Source of the DNA: Pseudomonadota bacterium
Lineage (GTDB): Bacteria; Pseudomonadota; Alphaproteobacteria; Rhizobiales; Devosiaceae
Length of the DNA: 64,000 nucleotides
NCBI GenBank assembly: GCA_023388175.1
Contig: JAEWGT010000008.1
Location: 1-64,000 of the forward strand
Direction: 5' to 3'
Made by a program: the position numbers and the translations under genes
Part shown: positions 1 through 17,135 of the stretch, piece by piece
Numbering within the stretch: the first letter of the stretch is position 1
How the letters are laid out: each line of letters starts with the position of its first letter
Notes under the pieces: model-generated
Databases searched by the model: none
Told to the model about the DNA's origin: nothing
What the model saw: only the letters and a program-made list of their open reading frames with translations

Positions 1-1176
<1,176 letters not shown>

Positions 1177-1200
1177 GTTGCAGGAAACTGCTTCCAGGGA

Positions 1201-1229
1201 AGGGCGGCTTCGGCCGCCCTTTTCTTTTT
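1201..1229 (+). terminator. Rho-independent terminator after tuf copy 1
   Basis: An 8-bp perfect stem AGGGCGGC/GCCGCCCT (1201-1208, 1213-1220) with a TTCG tetraloop is followed by TTTCTTTTT. It lies 24 bases after the tuf stop. Bases 1230-1470, downstream to the tRNA, show no gene or clear motif. Confidence 0.9.
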
Positions 1230-1470
1230 GGAATAGTCCCGGGGCAGGCCGTTCGGCTCTAGTGATTCTTTTGCCGGCAAGAGTGCGATTCGGATTGGGT
1301 GCGGCGTTGCCGTCTCCCGCAGGCTTCTTTTCACATCGGCTTTCCACAGGCACGACCCGCGCAAACCGCAGCTCAGCGTAGGCTTTGCGGCGGTGTCGGA
1401 AAATGATGTGACGGAAAACGCAGACAGCTCTTGAAACAGCGCCGGCTTTGTGAAATGAAGCAGCCGCGAT

Positions 1471-1546
<76 letters not shown>

Positions 1547-1641
1547 GCGTCGCGGTCAAACCGCATTGTCGCTAGAGTGATGGCAGGACGATTGAATGGT
1601 TCTGCAAAGCACGTACAGCAGGTAAGGTGGATTTTAGGCAC

Positions 1642-1670
1642 TTGCATGTGTCGAGAATCGGTCTTATTTA
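1642..1670 (+). promoter_or_regulatory. Candidate promoter of the secE-nusG operon
   Basis: TTGCAT (1642-1647) and TATTTA (1665-1670) are separated by 17 bases, a sigma-70-like arrangement. A leader of about 165 bases would follow, containing a small hairpin TTGCGC/GCGCAA at 1741-1758. Apart from this the 1547-1842 interval shows no gene. The call rests on pattern only. Confidence 0.45.
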
Positions 1671-1842
1671 GACACAACAGACACGCGGCGCGTCGAGCTG
1701 GAGGTCCGGCTTTACGCGCCCGAAATGCATGGGCGGAATATTGCGCTGATTCGCGCAAAGGTCCGAAACCAGGCAGGCACTTCCCGGCCAACGGGAGTAT
1801 CCAGGGCTCGGTCTCTCCGGGTTCTTGAAAACAGAGCGGCAG

Positions 1843-2046
1843 ATGGCGTCAAAAACCACCAACCCAATTACCTTCCTCCAGCAGGTGCGCTCGGAGACGG
1901 CCAAGGTGACGTGGCCCTCGCGGCGCGAGACGGTGATCTCGACTGTCATGGTCGTGTTGTTTGCGATTCTTGCGATGATCTTTTTCTTCGCGGCCGATCA
2001 GCTCATGGCGCTCGGGGTCGGGTTGCTCCTGGGTCTTGGTCACTGA
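1843..2046 (+). CDS. secE: Preprotein translocase subunit SecE
   Basis: Small inner-membrane subunit of the SecYEG channel. The 67-residue protein has the SecE signature around QQVRSETAKVTWPSRRETV, followed by one hydrophobic segment (about residues 28-50). This is the short, single-span type common outside enterics. I chose the ATG at 1843; an upstream in-frame TTG at 1825 would add six residues, but the family normally begins MA-K-TNP. It lies 28 bases upstream of nusG, as in most bacteria. The main channel subunit, SecY, is encoded at 32485. Confidence 0.95.
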   Translation: MASKTTNPITFLQQVRSETAKVTWPSRRETVISTVMVVLFAILAMIFFFAADQLMALGVGLLLGLGH

Positions 2047-2074
2047 ACACCGACGAATACGGAGAAGTCTTGCA

Positions 2075-2605
2075 ATGGCTGCGCGTTGGTACATCGTCCA
2101 CGCTTACTCGAACTTCGAGAAGAAGGTCGCCGAGGACATCGAGCACAAGGCTCGCCAGAAGGGGTTGGGCGACCAGATCGAGCAGATCGTCGTGCCGACC
2201 GAGAAGGTTGTGGAGGTCCGTCGCGGTCGCAAGGTCGATGCCGAGCGCAAGTTCTTCCCGGGCTATGTTCTGGTGAAGATGGATATGACCGACGAGGCAT
2301 TCCATCTGATCAAGAATACGCCCAAGGTCACTGGCTTCCTCGGTTCGGACAACAAGCCGATGCCGATTTCTGAGAGTGAAGCCATGTCGATCCTGCAGCA
2401 GGTGCAGGAAGGCGTGGATCACCCCAAGGCCACGATCAGCTTCGAGGTCGGCGAGAATGTCCGCGTGTCGGATGGTCCTTTCGCCAGCTTCAGCGGCATC
2501 GTCGAAGAGGTGGACGAAGAACGTTCGCGCCTCAAGGTCGAAGTTTCGATTTTCGGTCGCCCCACTCCGGTGGAGCTCGAATACGGTCAGGTCGAGAAGG
2601 TCTGA
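2075..2605 (+). CDS. nusG: Transcription termination/antitermination protein NusG
   Basis: Binds RNA polymerase and couples it to Rho or to the leading ribosome. The 176-residue protein begins ARWYIVHAYSNFEKKVAEDI, the NGN domain, and ends with a KOW domain (about residues 124-176: VGENVRVSDGPFASFSGIVEEV). The chosen ATG at 2075 has the ribosome binding site GGAGAA nine bases upstream. The in-frame upstream start at 2036 lies inside secE and lacks homology. It is probably cotranscribed with secE. Confidence 0.97.
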   Translation: MAARWYIVHAYSNFEKKVAEDIEHKARQKGLGDQIEQIVVPTEKVVEVRRGRKVDAERKFFPGYVLVKMDMTDEAFHLIKNTPKVTGFLGSDNKPMPISESEAMSILQQVQEGVDHPKATISFEVGENVRVSDGPFASFSGIVEEVDEERSRLKVEVSIFGRPTPVELEYGQVEKV

Positions 2606-2688
2606 TCTCTTAGGATCGAAAGGTCCTGAAAATCCGTGGAAGGGGATGGCGCTCAGCCAGCGTCAGGAAACCGCACCACGGCATCAAC

Positions 2689-2702
2689 TGCCCTTCGGGG
2701 CA
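2689..2702 (+). promoter_or_regulatory. Hairpin in the rplK leader
   Basis: TGCCC/GGGCA with a TTCG loop sits just before the ribosome binding site TAAGGA of rplK. L11-L1 operons are translationally controlled by L1 in many bacteria, and this leader could be part of that control, but I cannot match it to the known L1 site. Confidence 0.3.
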
Positions 2703-2719
2703 AACTGTAAGGATGAAAA

Positions 2720-3148
2720 ATGGCTAAGAAGATTACGGGCTATATCAAGCTCCAGGTGCCGGCTGGCTCTGCCACCCCGTCGCCCCCGATCGGTCCTGCG
2801 CTGGGTCAGCGCGGCCTCAACATCATGGAATTCTGCAAGGCGTTCAATGCTGCCACGCAGGAACTGGAAAAGGGTTCGCCCATTCCGACCGTGATCACCG
2901 CCTATGCCGACAAGAGCTTCACTTTCGAGATGAAGCAGCCGCCGGTGACCTACTTCATCAAGAAGGCGCTCAACCTCAAGTCCGGCTCCAAGCTGCCGGG
3001 CAAGGACAGCGCTGGTACGATTTCGCAGGCTCAGCTGCGCGATATCGCGGAAAAGAAGATGAAGGATCTCAACGCCGATGACGTTGAATCCGCAATGACC
3101 ATGATCGCCGGTTCCGCGCGCTCCATGGGCATCCAGGTCGAGGGCTAA
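2720..3148 (+). CDS. rplK: 50S ribosomal protein L11
   Basis: Binds the GTPase-associated region of 23S rRNA together with the L10/L12 stalk. The 142-residue length is standard. The N-terminal domain carries the proline-rich PSPPIGPALGQRGLNIMEFCK, and the C-terminal RNA-binding domain contains KGTISQ-like and DLNADDVESAM-like segments. The ATG is preceded by TAAGGA six bases upstream. Six bases separate it from rplA, so the two are cotranscribed. Confidence 0.98.
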   Translation: MAKKITGYIKLQVPAGSATPSPPIGPALGQRGLNIMEFCKAFNAATQELEKGSPIPTVITAYADKSFTFEMKQPPVTYFIKKALNLKSGSKLPGKDSAGTISQAQLRDIAEKKMKDLNADDVESAMTMIAGSARSMGIQVEG

Positions 3149-3154
3149 GAAAAA

Positions 3155-3847
3155 ATGGCAAAGATCGCAAAGAAGGTCGCCGCTGGCCGTGAAGGCATCG
3201 ACCGCAACAAGCTTTACTCCCTCGAAGAAGCCGTCAAGCTGGTGAAGTCCAAGGCTTCCGCCAAGTTCGACGAATCCGTCGAGATCGCCATGAACCTGGG
3301 CGTTGACCCGCGTCACGCCGACCAGATGGTTCGCGGCGTCGTGTCCCTGCCCAATGGCACCGGCAAGACCGTTCGCGTCGCCGTGTTCGCCCGTGGCGCC
3401 AAGGCTGACGAAGCCAAGGCCGCCGGTGCTGACATTGTCGGTGCCGAAGACCTGCTGGAAATCATCCAGGGCGGCAAGCTCGATTTCGATCGCTGCATCG
3501 CCACTCCGGACATGATGCCGCTGGTCGGTCGTCTCGGTAAGATCCTGGGCCCGCGCAACCTGATGCCGAACCCCAAGGTCGGCACCGTGACCATGGACGT
3601 CAAGGGTGCTGTCGGCGCTGCCAAGGGCGGTGCTGTCGAGTACCGCGTCGAGAAGGCTGGTATCATCCATGCCGGTATCGGCAAGGTGTCGTTCTCGGAA
3701 GAGGCGCTGCTGCAGAATATCAAGGCGTTCACCGACGCTGTCGTGAAGTCCAAGCCGGCTGGCGCCAAGGGCACCTACGTCAAGAAGGTTGCCGTGTCGT
3801 CCACCATGGGCCCCGGCGTTCACGTTGAGCCGGGCACGGCTCTCTAA
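3155..3847 (+). CDS. rplA: 50S ribosomal protein L1
   Basis: Builds the L1 stalk at the E site and, in many bacteria, represses translation of its own operon. The 230-residue protein is typical in length and contains the signature LGPRNLMPNPKVGTVT (about residues 128-143). It begins six bases after rplK. The 314 bases that follow hold no gene and form the L10 leader. Confidence 0.98.
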   Translation: MAKIAKKVAAGREGIDRNKLYSLEEAVKLVKSKASAKFDESVEIAMNLGVDPRHADQMVRGVVSLPNGTGKTVRVAVFARGAKADEAKAAGADIVGAEDLLEIIQGGKLDFDRCIATPDMMPLVGRLGKILGPRNLMPNPKVGTVTMDVKGAVGAAKGGAVEYRVEKAGIIHAGIGKVSFSEEALLQNIKAFTDAVVKSKPAGAKGTYVKKVAVSSTMGPGVHVEPGTAL

Positions 3848-4161
3848 CCAATTCGCAGGGCTACGGCCCTCGAAGTTAGCAGTCTGCTAGCGCTTAGCTG
3901 CGGACTGCTAACGAAAGTCCTGTCCCAGACTGCCGGCCGGCATCAGCCGTTAATTCCGATTTCGGAGCCAGCAATAGACGGGGTGAAGACCCAATTTCGG
4001 GCGCAAGCCCAGGGTTGAGGTTCGAACCTAAGCCAGTTGCCCCTCGGGGCTCCCGGTTGGCAGGCACTAACCGTTGTTCCTCGGTCCCGAAAGGGGCAGG
4101 GGGCAGCAATTGGCAATGGTTCCAAGGCATTAGCCGAGGAGCCAGACTAGTGGAGACTAGT
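3848..4161 (+). promoter_or_regulatory. L10 (rplJ-rplL) mRNA leader
   Basis: A 314-base gene-free leader rich in secondary structure. AGGGC/GCCCT with a TACG loop spans 3857-3870. A perfect 10-bp stem GTTAGCAGTC/GACTGCTAAC (3875-3884 and 3903-3912) encloses a smaller GCTA/TAGC stem. Near the gene, TCCTCGG (4078-4084) can pair with CCGAGGA (4134-4140), masking the Shine-Dalgarno-like GAGGAG (4136-4141). L10 in complex with L12 represses its own translation by binding such a leader in known bacteria, so this is probably the autoregulatory site. The pairing is read by eye; no fold was computed. Confidence 0.7.
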
Positions 4162-4680
4162 GTGGAAAGAGCGGAAAAGAGTGCAGTCATTGCCTCGCTC
4201 CAGGAAGCCCTCGCGGGCGCTGGATCGATCGTGGTTGCGCACAATACCGGCCTGACCGTCGCTGCGTTCACTGACCTGCGCGTGCAGGTCAAGAAGGCTG
4301 GCGGCAAGGTCAAGGTCGCCAAGAACCGTCTTGCCAAGCTTGCTCTTAAGGAAACCGATGTCGCGGACATTTCGGGCCTGTTTACCGGCCCGACCGTCAT
4401 CGCCTATGCGGAAGACCCTGTCGCTGCACCGAAGATTGCAGCGGCCTTCGCCGAGAAGAACCAGAAGTTCGTCATTCTCGGTGGTGCCATGGGCCCGACC
4501 GCTCTCGATGCCAATGGCATCAAGGCGCTGGCAACCATGCCGTCGCTGGACGAACTGCGTGCCAAGCTCGCAGGCCTCGTCAAGCAGCCGGCAACGAACA
4601 TCGCTTCCATCCTCGTGCAGCCGGGCGCGGGCATTGCTCGCGTTCTCAAGGCTCACGCCGAAAAGAGCGAAGCGGCGTAA
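4162..4680 (+). CDS. rplJ: 50S ribosomal protein L10
   Basis: Anchors L12 dimers to the ribosome. Starting from the GTG at 4162 the protein is 172 residues, the usual alphaproteobacterial length, and begins V/M-ERAEK as relatives do. AAHNTGLTV-like and KVKVAKNRLAK segments are clear. A second in-frame GTG at 4150 has the better ribosome binding site (GAGGAG eight bases upstream); 4162 has GGAG six bases upstream. The two starts arise from a short duplication (GACTAGTGGA, then GACTAGTGTGGA), so the true start is uncertain by four codons. Confidence 0.95.
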   Translation: MERAEKSAVIASLQEALAGAGSIVVAHNTGLTVAAFTDLRVQVKKAGGKVKVAKNRLAKLALKETDVADISGLFTGPTVIAYAEDPVAAPKIAAAFAEKNQKFVILGGAMGPTALDANGIKALATMPSLDELRAKLAGLVKQPATNIASILVQPGAGIARVLKAHAEKSEAA

Positions 4681-4737
4681 GGCCGTTCCAAACTACCTCA
4701 ATATTCGAACCCAAACCCAAACTGAAAAGAGTATAAA

Positions 4738-5115
4738 ATGGCTGCTGATCTCGCCAAGCTCGTTGATGACCTCTCGGCTCTGACCGTCCTCGAGGCTTCT
4801 GAACTGTCCAAGCTGCTGGAAGAAAAGTGGGGCGTTTCCGCCGCTGCTCCGGTTGCTGTTGCTGCCGCTGGCGGCGGTGCTCCGGCTGCTGCCGCTGAAG
4901 AAAAGACCGAATTTGACGTGATCCTGGCCGCCTTCGGCGACAACAAGATCAACGTCATCAAGGAAGTCCGTGCCATCACCGGCCTGGGCCTCGGCGAAGC
5001 CAAGGCTCTGGTTGAAGGCGCTCCGAAGGCCGTCAAGGAAGGCGTGTCGAAGGCTGAAGCCGAAGACATCAAGAAGAAGCTGGAAGAAGCCGGCGCCAAG
5101 GTCGAACTCAAGTAA
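4738..5115 (+). CDS. rplL: 50S ribosomal protein L7/L12
   Basis: Multicopy stalk protein that recruits translation factors. The 125-residue protein has an N-terminal dimerisation helix (DLAKLVDDLSALTVLEASEL), an Ala/Gly/Pro hinge (about residues 35-55) and the C-terminal factor-binding domain with the expected NVIKEVRAITGLGLGEAK motif. It lies 57 bases after rplJ and is cotranscribed with it. An attenuator-like hairpin follows, before rpoB. Confidence 0.98.
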   Translation: MAADLAKLVDDLSALTVLEASELSKLLEEKWGVSAAAPVAVAAAGGGAPAAAAEEKTEFDVILAAFGDNKINVIKEVRAITGLGLGEAKALVEGAPKAVKEGVSKAEAEDIKKKLEEAGAKVELK

Positions 5116-5138
5116 TTCGACTTTCGGTCTTGAAATTT

Positions 5139-5171
5139 GCGAAATGGCGCTTTATGTGCCATTTCGCTTTT
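5139..5171 (+). terminator. Attenuator/terminator between rplL and rpoB
   Basis: A perfect 10-bp stem GCGAAATGGC/GCCATTTCGC (5139-5148, 5158-5167) with a nine-base loop is followed by TTTT. In E. coli a partial terminator at this place lowers rpoBC transcription relative to the ribosomal genes; the same role is inferred here. Confidence 0.8.
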
Positions 5172-5539
5172 CCGTTTCTGACGGAACGATTCGCTGGAGC
5201 CGATTGGATGGGTTCGAGCGCCAATTTGCGGAAATATATGACGATTTTGGATGTCGCAGGCAATTTCAAGCCTCTGATGCCCTCGCTGCGGGTTGGCCCG
5301 CGAGCGGGGATTTAGTGGTTTATCACGAGTCTGTGATCCCGTTTCCGGGCCTGGAACGGGATGAGATGCGTCGTCCCCGAGGCCTGAGAATAGAGTACGG
5401 GCATATATCCCGAGCGCCGACGGCTGATAGTCGGTTCTTTGGATATCTGCCTCCGAGACAAGCAATAAATGCGTTTTCAGGGAATGTGGTTCACCGCTTT
5501 CCGGCTGAGGGCGCCAGAAAATCTGAAACAGGAGCTTTC
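5172..5539 (+). promoter_or_regulatory. Long rpoB leader (no gene)
   Basis: This 368-base stretch between the attenuator and rpoB holds no believable gene. It contains a 10-bp hairpin ATCCCGTTTC/GGAACGGGAT with one T-G pair (5336-5345, 5353-5362) and a smaller CCGAC/GTCGG stem (5417-5434). No strong promoter stands out. It may be an mRNA leader that tunes beta-subunit translation, or may hold a promoter I do not recognise. Confidence 0.4.
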
Positions 5540-9682
<4,143 letters not shown>

Positions 9683-9761
9683 TCCGGCACTTCCAACCCC
9701 ATTCACCTTCCGGCCGGACCAGCAGCGGGGCTGCGGTCCGGGCGGATAGAGGAGAGATTAG

Positions 9762-13946
<4,185 letters not shown>

Positions 13947-13970
13947 GGCGTACTCGCAGCAATGATTTGG

Positions 13971-13999
13971 GAAAGGGGCCTTCGGGCCCCTTTCTTTTT
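13971..13999 (+). terminator. Rho-independent terminator after rpoC
   Basis: A perfect 10-bp stem GAAAGGGGCC/GGCCCCTTTC with a TTCG loop is followed by TTTTT, 24 bases after the rpoC stop. Confidence 0.95.
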
Positions 14000-14107
14000 G
14001 TCGCGTCCAAGCGGGCTGGGTTCGACCTGACAGGAAGCTTCGCGCCGGCTTTGAGCTGGTAACGCTGGAAGGAAAGGAGGTCCTTGACGCGATCACCTAA
14101 AAATGGA

Positions 14108-14140
14108 ATGTTTATTTCGTAGCTGCTAAAAATAGAACAT
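14108..14140. promoter_or_regulatory. Candidate operator upstream of the sugar transport operon
   Basis: An imperfect 33-bp palindrome centred on 14124: outer arms ATGTT (14108-14112) and AACAT (14136-14140), inner arms TAGC and GCTA around a central T. It lies about 40 bases before the first transporter gene, in an AT-rich patch unlike its surroundings. A TTGACG (14084-14089) upstream could be a -35 element, but the matching -10 is poor. Such sites commonly bind LacI- or ROK-type sugar repressors; no regulator gene is next to it, so the binder is unknown. Confidence 0.45.
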
Positions 14141-14180
14141 ATAGGCTATTTGAGGCGGCCGTTCACGAGGGAGGAATTCG

Positions 14181-15131
14181 ATGAACATTCTAACGAAGGG
14201 CCTTGCTGTGCTGGCCCTGGCCGCTGCCGCCCTGCCGGCTACCATTGTTCCGGCCGCCGCCGAAGGGGAACGCTTCGTTCTGGTGTCGCATGCCCCGGAC
14301 TCCGACAGCTGGTGGAACACCATCAAGAACGCCATTGCACTTGCGGGCGAGCAGATGGGCGTTACGGTCGAATACCGCAATCCGCCGACAGGCGACCTTG
14401 CGGACATGGCGCGCATCATCGAGCAGGCTGCGGCGTCCAGCCCTAATGGTATCATCGCCACGATCGCGGACTATGACGTGCTTTCCGGTCCGCTGACCGA
14501 TGCGGTGGATCGAGGCATTCCCGTCATTACCATCAACTCGGGCACGATCGAGCAGTCGAAGGCAATCGGCGCGCTGCTGCATGTCGGTCAGCCGGAATAT
14601 GATGCCGGCTTCGGCGCTGGCGAACAGGCCAAGGCCGCTGGCGTGACCAGCTTCCTCTGCGTCAACCACTACATCACCAACCCTGCTTCGGTTGAACGCT
14701 GCCAGGGCTTTGCCGACGCGCTCGGCGTGGAACTGGGCAACCAGATGATCGATGCTGGTCAGGACCCTGGCGAAATTCAGTCCAAGGTTGCCGCCTATCT
14801 CCAGACCAATTCGGGCACCAACGGCATCCTGACGCTAGGCCCGACATCTGCGCATCCGACCATTGCGGCGCTGAACGCCAATGGCCAGGCAGGCGCCATC
14901 TTCTTTGGCACGTTCGATCTGTCGAATGAGATCGCTGCTGCGGTCAAGGACGGCACGATCAATTTCGCTATCGACCAGCAGCCATTCCTGCAGGGCTATC
15001 TGCCAGTTGTCGTGCTGACCAATCTGGCGCGTTACGGCGTGGTGCCGGGCAATTCGATCAATTCGGGACCTGGCTTCATCACCAAGGATAACATTGCTCT
15101 GGTCGAGCAATATGCCGGTCAGTATCGCTGA
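14181..15131 (+). CDS. Sugar ABC transporter, periplasmic substrate-binding protein
   Basis: 316-residue secreted binding protein of the Peripla_BP_4/ribose-binding type. A signal peptide (hydrophobic residues 6-24, likely cleavage after the AAA near residue 27) is followed by RFVLVSHAPDSDSWWNTIKNA and an NGIIATIADYD segment, the beta-alpha repeats of this fold, and a late GTFDLSNEI and FAIDQQPFLQGY ligand-closing region. Substrate is not readable from the sequence; a sugar or polyol is likely because a Gfo/Idh/MocA oxidoreductase is in the same operon. The ATG follows GAGGGAGGA. Confidence 0.9.
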   Translation: MNILTKGLAVLALAAAALPATIVPAAAEGERFVLVSHAPDSDSWWNTIKNAIALAGEQMGVTVEYRNPPTGDLADMARIIEQAAASSPNGIIATIADYDVLSGPLTDAVDRGIPVITINSGTIEQSKAIGALLHVGQPEYDAGFGAGEQAKAAGVTSFLCVNHYITNPASVERCQGFADALGVELGNQMIDAGQDPGEIQSKVAAYLQTNSGTNGILTLGPTSAHPTIAALNANGQAGAIFFGTFDLSNEIAAAVKDGTINFAIDQQPFLQGYLPVVVLTNLARYGVVPGNSINSGPGFITKDNIALVEQYAGQYR

Positions 15132-15143
15132 TCGACCTCCCGC

Positions 15144-15168
15144 CCGGGGCCGCTGCCGGCGGCCCCGG
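15144..15168 (+). promoter_or_regulatory. Stable hairpin between binding protein and permease genes
   Basis: A 10-bp GC stem CCGGGGCCGC/GCGGCCCCGG with a five-base loop and no T-run. Hairpins at this place are known to protect binding-protein mRNA and give it an excess over the membrane components; that role is inferred here. Confidence 0.6.
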
Positions 15169-15214
15169 ATGATTTGACTGGCGCTGAGCGCCTTCGCATC
15201 TCGGAGAAATGACT

Positions 15215-16339
15215 ATGGTTGACCAGCCTTCGGGCGCGCCGGTCGCCGATGAACGTGTTCAACGGCAATCGGCCCTGCGCCGTGCTTTCGTTCGCCCCGA
15301 ACTGGGCGCAATGGCCGGGACGGTCCTGGTCTTCATCTACTTCGCCATTGTCGCCGGCGGCACCGGCATGTTCGCTGCCGATGGGGTGATGAACTGGGGC
15401 GTGGTCTCCGCGCAGTTCGCCATCATCGCGGTCGGGGCTTGCCTGTTGATGATTGCTGGTGAGTTTGATCTTTCGGTCGGGTCTATGATCGGCTTTGCAG
15501 GGATCGTCATTGCCTTGCTGAGCGTGCATCTGGGATGGCCGATGTGGCTTGCCATTATCGCTGCCTTTGTGGTGGCGATGCTGATCGGGGCGGCCAATGG
15601 CTATCTCGTGATCAAGACCGGGCTGCCCTCATTCATTGTTACTCTGGCTTCGCTCTACATATTGCGCGGCCTCACAATCTATCTGTCCATCTCCACAACG
15701 CGACAGACCATTATCGGCGGGGTGCGCGAAGCCGCACAGGGCGATTGGCTGGCAGCCTTGTTTGGCGGCAAGGTTCTTGGTTTTGTGTTCTATTGGCTGG
15801 CGGACATGGGTTGGATCGCGACCTTCCAGGCCGGCAACAGGGCAGGGCAGCCAGTGGTCGATGGCATACCGATGCTAATGATCTGGGCGCTGGCGCTTAT
15901 AATCTTCGCGCATGTTCTGTTGACGCGGACACGTTTCGGCAACTGGATCTATGCGGCTGGCGGGGATGCCAAGGCGGCGCGCTATGTCGGCGTACCAGTG
16001 GATCGCGTGAAGATCGCCATGTTCGTGTTTTCTGCCTTTTGCGCGACGATCTTCGCTGCTTGCCAGGTCATGGAATTTGGTTCGGCTGCGGCAGATCGTG
16101 GTCTTCTCAAGGAATTTGAAGCCATCATCGCGGTCGTGATTGGCGGGGCTTTGCTGACGGGTGGCTATGGCTCGGTCATTGGTGCGGCGCTTGGCGCGCT
16201 GATCTTTGGCGTGGTGCAACAGGGACTGTTCTTTGCCGGGGTGGAAAGCTCGCTGTTCCGTGTGTTCCTCGGTGTGATCCTGCTGCTGGCCGTGATCCTC
16301 AACACTTATATCCGCCGCCTGATCACTGGGGAGCGCTGA
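15215..16339 (+). CDS. Sugar ABC transporter, permease
   Basis: 374-residue integral membrane permease of the ribose/fructose (CUT2, BPD_transp_2) type. Many hydrophobic spans are visible, with the family's IMIAGEFDLSVGSMIGFAG-like motif (here LMIAGEFDLSVGSM) and the cytoplasmic AAGGDAKAARYVGVPVDRVK loop that contacts the ATPase, then GGALLTGGYGSVIGAALG. I prefer the ATG at 15215 (GGAG eight bases upstream) over the ATG at 15209. It lies three bases before the ATPase start codon region, consistent with one operon. Confidence 0.9.
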   Translation: MVDQPSGAPVADERVQRQSALRRAFVRPELGAMAGTVLVFIYFAIVAGGTGMFAADGVMNWGVVSAQFAIIAVGACLLMIAGEFDLSVGSMIGFAGIVIALLSVHLGWPMWLAIIAAFVVAMLIGAANGYLVIKTGLPSFIVTLASLYILRGLTIYLSISTTRQTIIGGVREAAQGDWLAALFGGKVLGFVFYWLADMGWIATFQAGNRAGQPVVDGIPMLMIWALALIIFAHVLLTRTRFGNWIYAAGGDAKAARYVGVPVDRVKIAMFVFSAFCATIFAACQVMEFGSAAADRGLLKEFEAIIAVVIGGALLTGGYGSVIGAALGALIFGVVQQGLFFAGVESSLFRVFLGVILLLAVILNTYIRRLITGER

Positions 16340-16342
16340 GTC

Positions 16343-17125
16343 ATGGCCGATACACCTCTCATCGAGCTTGTCGATATCAAGAAGCAGTTCGGCCCAGTCA
16401 TTGCGCTCAATGGCGTCTCCGTGTCGGTTATGCCGGGAGAATGCCATTGCCTGCTGGGGGATAACGGCGCGGGCAAATCCACGTTCATCAAGACCATGGC
16501 TGGGGTGCACAAACCGACTTCCGGCGAAATCCGTATGAACGGGCAGACCATGAGTTTTGCCAATCCGCGCGAAGCAATGAATGCTGGTGTGGCCACGGTG
16601 TATCAGGATCTGGCCATGATCCCGCTCATGTCGGTGACCCGCAATTTCTGGATGGGCCGGGAGCCGCGCAAGGGCTGGGGGCCGTTCCAGTTTCTCGACA
16701 TGGACCGCGCAAACCAGATCACGCTCGAAGAAATGCGGCGCATGGGGATCAGCCTGCGGGAATCGGATCAGGCCGTTGGTACCTTGTCAGGTGGTGAGCG
16801 CCAGACTGTTGCCATTGCGCGCGCCGTCTATTTCGGTGCCAAGGTGCTTATTCTTGATGAACCTACTTCGGCCCTTGGCGTGCGGCAGACGGCCAATGTG
16901 CTGGCGACCATCGACCGGGTGCGCAAGACGGGCGTCGGCGTGGTCTTCATCACCCATAATGTGCGCCACGCCATGGCGGTTGGTGATCGCTTCACCGTGC
17001 TCAATCGCGGCAAGACACTGGGGACAGCCAGGAGGGGTGAACTCAAGCCGGAAGAGTTGCAAGACATGATGGCAGGTGGCGCGGAGCTGGCCGACCTCAG
17101 CAGCTCACTTGGCGGCACTGTTTAG
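16343..17125 (+). CDS. Sugar ABC transporter, ATP-binding protein (single domain)
   Basis: 260-residue ATPase that powers the neighbouring permease. Walker A GDNGAGKST (residues 39-47), Q-loop VYQD, signature LSGGERQ, Walker B VLILDEPTSALG and the switch histidine in THN are all present. CUT2 ATPases such as RbsA are usually two fused domains of about 500 residues; this one has a single complete domain, as in the FrcA type of fructose transporters, so it should work as a homodimer. It starts three bases after the permease stop. Confidence 0.92.
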   Translation: MADTPLIELVDIKKQFGPVIALNGVSVSVMPGECHCLLGDNGAGKSTFIKTMAGVHKPTSGEIRMNGQTMSFANPREAMNAGVATVYQDLAMIPLMSVTRNFWMGREPRKGWGPFQFLDMDRANQITLEEMRRMGISLRESDQAVGTLSGGERQTVAIARAVYFGAKVLILDEPTSALGVRQTANVLATIDRVRKTGVGVVFITHNVRHAMAVGDRFTVLNRGKTLGTARRGELKPEELQDMMAGGAELADLSSSLGGTV

Positions 17126-17135
17126 GGATATGAAT

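Noticed and set aside
1431..1459. TTGAAA before tRNA-Trp as promoter
   Set aside because: The matching -10 (AATGAA) is too weak to support a call.
1577..1828. 83-codon frame between tRNA-Trp and secE
   Set aside because: No ribosome binding site, odd composition rich in Arg and Ser; overlaps the proposed secE promoter.
5130..5315. 61-codon frame in the rpoB leader
   Set aside because: Begins inside the attenuator hairpin, lacks a ribosome binding site and has no family-like features.
14084..14112. TTGACG with a possible -10 near 14107 as promoter of the sugar operon
   Set aside because: No acceptable -10 hexamer at 16-18 bases; only the palindrome is reported.
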